DNA of 39,946 nucleotides from assembly GCF_002940065.1 (NCBI RefSeq), contig NZ_MDEJ01000026.1, positions 1 through 39,946 on the forward strand, given 5' to 3'. The notes below the pieces were generated by a model. The model was given only the letters and a program-made list of their open reading frames with translations. It was not told the DNA's origin and made no database searches. Source of the DNA: Xanthomonas populi (GTDB taxonomy: Bacteria; Pseudomonadota; Gammaproteobacteria; Xanthomonadales; Xanthomonadaceae). The position numbers were made by a program, and so were the translations under genes. Each line of letters opens with the position of its first letter. Positions within the stretch are counted from its first letter, which is position 1. Positions 36,549 to 39,946 of this stretch are shown here, piece after piece.

Positions 36549-39548
36549 TTATTCATAGATCTTGGCGCGTTGCTCGCGCAAACCAGTCAACTGCGTGGTC
36601 CAATCGTTCAAGCGGGTGCGTTCCTGTTCGACCACTACAGCCGGTGCGTTCTGTACGAAGGTGGTGTTTCCCAACTTGCCGTTGCACTTGCCGATCTCGC
36701 CTTCCACGCGCTTGATTTCCTTTTCCAGGCGCGTGCGTTCGGCATCCATGTCGACCAGGCCTTCCAGCGGCACCAGCAAGGTGAGCTCGCCGACGATGGC
36801 GGCGGCCGACGGCGGTGCGTCCTGGCCGGCGTCCAGCCAGTCGATCGTTTCGAGCTTGAGCAGGAACGACAGCTGCGAGGCGAAGCGGGCAACGCGGGTG
36901 CGATCGTCCGCGGTGCCGGCCTGCAACAGCAGCCGCACCTGCTTGGATGGCGGCACGTTCAATTCGCTGCGCACGCGGCGCAAAGCCGACACCATCGACT
37001 TCAACCATTCGACATCGGTTTCTGCACTGGCATAGTCGTGCGTATCGATATCGCCGGCCTCCGGGAACGGCTGCAACGAGATCGTCGCGGCGGTGATGCC
37101 CAGGCGTGGTGCGACCTGCTGCCACAGTTCTTCGGTGACGAACGGGGTGAGCGGGTGCAACAGACGCAGCACTGCTTCAAGCACATAGAGCAGGGTGTGA
37201 CGCGTGCTGGCGGCATCCTCTGCGTGCTCGGTCGCTTCGGGTGTGCTGCCCGCAGCTGCATGTGTGCTGTTCTGCACAGCGCCGTTGAGCGCGGGCTTGG
37301 CCAGTTCGACAAACCAATCGCAGAACGCATTCCAGGCGAACTCGTACAGCGATTGCGCGAGCAGATCGAAACGGTAGTTGGCGTAGTGGGCGTGGGTTTC
37401 TGCGGTGACTTTGTCCAGGCGCGCCAGGATCCACTGCTCCGCTTCGTTGCGCGGCTGCGGCACGCCCTTGAAACGCGCGCCTTCGGTATTAATCAGCACA
37501 AAGCGGGTGGCGTTCCACAGCTTGTTGCAGAAGTTCTTGTAGCCTTCGGCCCGGCCCAGATCGAACTTGATGTCGCGGCCATGCGTGGCGAGTGCGGCGA
37601 TGGTGAAGCGCAGCGCGTCGGCACCGTGCGCGATGATGCCGTCGGGGAATTCCTTGCGCGTGGCTTTTTCGATCTTGGGCGCATCCTTGGGCTTCATCAA
37701 CCCGGTGGTGCGCTTGGCGACCAACGCCTCGATGCTGATGCCGTCGATGATGTCCAGCGGATCGAGCACGTTGCCCTTGGACTTGGACATCTTCTGGCCT
37801 TGCGCATCGCGAATCAGGCCGGTGATGTAGACATCGCGGAAAGGCAGCTGGCAGGTGAAGCTGTCGGTGGCCATGATCATGCGCGCTACCCAGAAAAAGA
37901 TGATGTCGAAACCGGTGACCAGCACCGACGACGGCAGATAGCGCGCGAAGCCGCGCTCGGCCATCGCATTCGCATCCGGCCAGCCCAGTGTGGAGAACGG
38001 CCACAGTTGCGAGGAGAACCAGGTTTCCAGCACGTCGCTGTCCTGATGCAAGGCGATCTCTGTACCTAGACCATGCCTGGCGCGCACCTGCGCTTGGTCG
38101 TGCCCGACGTAGCAACGGCCGGCATCGTCGAACCACGCCGGAATGCGGTGGCCCCACCACAGTTGACGGCTGATGCACCAGTCCTGGATGTTTTCCATCC
38201 AGTGGCGATAGGTGTTGATCCAGTTCGGTGGCACGAACTGGATCTGGCCGCTTTCGACCAGCTCCAGCCCGCGCTTGGCCAGCGCGTCCATCTTCACGAA
38301 CCACTGGTCGGTGAGGTAGGGCTCGATCACCTGGCCGGTGCGATCGCCGCGCGGCACCTGCAGTTTGTGCGGCTTGGTTTCGACCAATCGACCTTCGTCT
38401 TCTAAGTGGGCCAAGACAAGTTTGCGAGCGTCATAGCGGTCCAGCCCTACATACATCGACGGGATCGAATAAGCGAAATGCTGACCGGTACGCTTGCGCT
38501 GGATTTGGTTGAGTTCGCGCCAATCGATACCAGGATCGACGAAGGGATGCTCGTCATCAGGATACTGCGTGCGTGGATCGACAATTTTTGCCTCATCCGT
38601 GAACAAGTTCACTAATGGGAGGTTATGTCGTTCACCCACCTGATAATCATTGAAATCATGCGCAGGCGTGACCTTGACCACGCCGGTGCCGAAGGCGCGA
38701 TCGACATAATCGTCGGTGATCACCGGCACTTGCCTGCCGGTCAGCGGCAGCACGATGCGGGCGTTGTGCAGCGTGGCGTAGCGCGCATCGTCCGGGTGCA
38801 CCATCACGGCGGTGTCGCCCAGCATGGTTTCCGGGCGCGTGGTGGCCACCACCAGATAATCGCGGGTTTCTCGCAGCGTCTCGTTGCCGTCGGCATCGTG
38901 CTCGACGTGCTCGTAGGTCACGCCATCGGCCAGCGGATAGCGGATCGACCACAGGAAGCCGTCTTCTTCGACGTTTTCCACTTCCAGATCGGAGATGGCG
39001 GTTTTCAGTACCGGGTCCCAGTTGACCAGGCGCTGGCCGCGGTAGATCAGGCCCTGTTCGTACCAGCGCACGAACGCCTCATTGACCGCGGCCGAGGGTT
39101 GCGGGTCCATCGTGAAGGTGCTGCGCGACCAGTCGCTGGAAGTGCCCAGGCGGCGCATCTGGCGCTCGATGGTGTCGCCGGATTCGGCTTTCCATTCCCA
39201 CACCTTGGCGATGAAGCCCTCGCGCCCGAGCGAGTCGCGCGTTTCGCCATTGCCTTCCAGCGCCAGATTGCGCGACACCACCATCTCGGTCGCGATGCCG
39301 GCGTGGTCGGTGCCCACCTGCCACAACGTATCGAAGCCGCGCATGCGGTGATAGCGCACCAACGCATCCATCAGCGTCTGCTGAAACGCGTGGCCCATGT
39401 GCAGCGTGCCGGTCACGTTCGGCGGCGGCAGCAGCACGGTATAGGGCTCGCCCTTGCCGGACGGCACGAAGTAACCGGCCGCCTCCCACTGCGCGTACAG
39501 GCGCGATTCGAAGGAAGAGGGGTCGTAGCTGGAGGAGAGTTGTGTCAT
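36549..39548 (-). CDS. valS: Valyl-tRNA synthetase
   Basis: Class I aminoacyl-tRNA synthetase of 999 residues that charges tRNA-Val. The HIGH-type motif is [13 protein letters not shown] at residues 42-54, [13 protein letters not shown] (around 237-249) belongs to the editing domain, and KMSKSKGN starts near residue 586. The anticodon-binding region is followed by a C-terminal coiled coil ([21 protein letters not shown], split when read) typical of ValRS. It is longer than E. coli ValRS because of an extra ~20 residues in the editing domain (about 318-365) and a Ala/Ser/Glu-rich insert of ~25 residues near 765. The DNA for residues about 295-365 is much less G+C-rich than the rest, see the finding at 38461-38670. 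No strong ribosome binding site before ATG 39548. Confidence 0.96.
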   Translation of the reverse strand: MTQLSSSYDPSSFESRLYAQWEAAGYFVPSGKGEPYTVLLPPPNVTGTLHMGHAFQQTLMDALVRYHRMRGFDTLWQVGTDHAGIATEMVVSRNLALEGNGETRDSLGREGFIAKVWEWKAESGDTIERQMRRLGTSSDWSRSTFTMDPQPSAAVNEAFVRWYEQGLIYRGQRLVNWDPVLKTAISDLEVENVEEDGFLWSIRYPLADGVTYEHVEHDADGNETLRETRDYLVVATTRPETMLGDTAVMVHPDDARYATLHNARIVLPLTGRQVPVITDDYVDRAFGTGVVKVTPAHDFNDYQVGERHNLPLVNLFTDEAKIVDPRTQYPDDEHPFVDPGIDWRELNQIQRKRTGQHFAYSIPSMYVGLDRYDARKLVLAHLEDEGRLVETKPHKLQVPRGDRTGQVIEPYLTDQWFVKMDALAKRGLELVESGQIQFVPPNWINTYRHWMENIQDWCISRQLWWGHRIPAWFDDAGRCYVGHDQAQVRARHGLGTEIALHQDSDVLETWFSSQLWPFSTLGWPDANAMAERGFARYLPSSVLVTGFDIIFFWVARMIMATDSFTCQLPFRDVYITGLIRDAQGQKMSKSKGNVLDPLDIIDGISIEALVAKRTTGLMKPKDAPKIEKATRKEFPDGIIAHGADALRFTIAALATHGRDIKFDLGRAEGYKNFCNKLWNATRFVLINTEGARFKGVPQPRNEAEQWILARLDKVTAETHAHYANYRFDLLAQSLYEFAWNAFCDWFVELAKPALNGAVQNSTHAAAGSTPEATEHAEDAASTRHTLLYVLEAVLRLLHPLTPFVTEELWQQVAPRLGITAATISLQPFPEAGDIDTHDYASAETDVEWLKSMVSALRRVRSELNVPPSKQVRLLLQAGTADDRTRVARFASQLSFLLKLETIDWLDAGQDAPPSAAAIVGELTLLVPLEGLVDMDAERTRLEKEIKRVEGEIGKCNGKLGNTTFVQNAPAVVVEQERTRLNDWTTQLTGLREQRAKIYE

Positions 39549-39662
39549 GGTGGAATCGAAAGGAGGCTGGAAAGTGGATTGATCGAAGTGGCGCCAGTTA
39601 GCGCCAGAATGCAGCTTATTTTCGTTTTGTCAGAGACGGAAATTGAGTATTTAAAAAAGCTG

Positions 39663-39946
39663 TCAGTGATTCATTGCGCCATAGGCTTGTGTCAGCTTAC
39701 GCAGTCCATCGCGAAACTTACAGAAGCTTGGAGACTGGTTGAGCTCTACATCCATGTGAGGGCAGATATGGGCGGCCCATGCATGCTTGACCTCGCCAGG
39801 TAGCGGCCAGCCGGCCTTGATGATGGCTGCAGATCCCCCGGGGTGGACTGCATCTGCCAAGAGCTCCCAGGTACTGAGGTATCCCCACGTTTTTCAGCCC
39901 ATGACCATCTGGTTGTAGACGTGTTCGGGCAGTGTGCGTAATCGCT
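39663..39946 (-). pseudogene. Unidentified broken gene at the window edge
   Basis: On the minus strand a frame open from the window edge reads RLRTLPEHVYNQMVMG, stops at TGA (39896-39894), and continues in the same frame as WGYLSTWELLADAVHPGG and so on, ending YGAMNH before the stop at 39663-39665. The protein-like composition on both sides of the stop suggests one interrupted gene rather than chance, but I recognise no family. The 114 bp between it and valS is A/T-rich and shows nothing else. In many relatives holC lies upstream of valS; it is not seen here. Confidence 0.35.

Noticed and set aside
36354-38069. Open frame of 571 codons on the plus strand
   Set aside because: It is wholly antisense to valS, has no ribosome binding site or family motif, and results from the G+C-rich third positions of valS.
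38625-39803. Open frame of 392 codons on the plus strand
   Set aside because: Antisense to the N-terminal third of valS; the amino-acid composition (His/Arg/Gly-rich) is that of a shadow frame.
1-39946. CRISPR array, tRNA or rRNA genes
   Set aside because: I found no regularly spaced direct repeats and no cloverleaf or rRNA-like sequence on either strand; the only repeats are the R1 and R2 families.

Overview
This is a high-G+C gammaproteobacterial chromosome segment, almost certainly from a Xanthomonas. The evidence is the gene order nagQ-nagP-nagR-nagB-II-nagA, two Xanthomonas-type TonB-dependent receptors, MidA next to a pteridine reductase, and two families of short dispersed repeats. 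The species cannot be fixed from sequence alone. Housekeeping genes (valS, cca, slt, folK, gnd) are intact, while eight accessory genes carry several stops or frameshifts each. This looks like real decay in a lineage losing function rather than poor sequence.

Left part (1-10.5 kb). A two-gene nicotinamide salvage unit (NadM-Nudix and NadV) is followed on the same strand, 22 bp later, by a decayed cassette: a probable radical SAM enzyme overlapping by 8 bp a methyltransferase joined in frame to a nucleotidyltransferase domain. The tight packing says these once formed one operon, and this is the most unusual content of the window. Next come a lipoprotein, a glycine-zipper envelope protein, an exported orphan protein, an NAD-type 6-phosphogluconate dehydrogenase, a broken Gfo/Idh oxidoreductase on the minus strand, and a periplasmic BON protein.

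Middle part (10.5-19.2 kb). A membrane histidine kinase, a single-domain response regulator and a receiver-kinase-receiver hybrid lie almost end to end. They are followed by folK, a divergent pair (pteridine reductase and MidA methyltransferase), and a VanZ-like membrane protein. A repeat-rich spacer leads to a truncated gspN remnant and an intact DUF1778-GNAT toxin-antitoxin pair.

Nag region (19.2-28.9 kb). Five co-directional genes encode uptake through the inner membrane, deacetylation and deamination of N-acetylglucosamine, plus two regulators. Directly downstream, an S41 peptidase and a TonB-dependent receptor are both pseudogenes, so the inner-membrane and cytoplasmic pathway is preserved while its probable outer-membrane partner is lost.

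Right part (28.9-39.9 kb). cca (minus), a 770 bp repeat-filled spacer, slt (minus), an intact TonB-dependent receptor (plus), an IS4-family transposase remnant squeezed between that receptor and valS, then valS (minus) with an A/T-rich internal patch, and an unidentified broken gene at the window edge. I saw no tRNA, rRNA, CRISPR array or intact insertion sequence.
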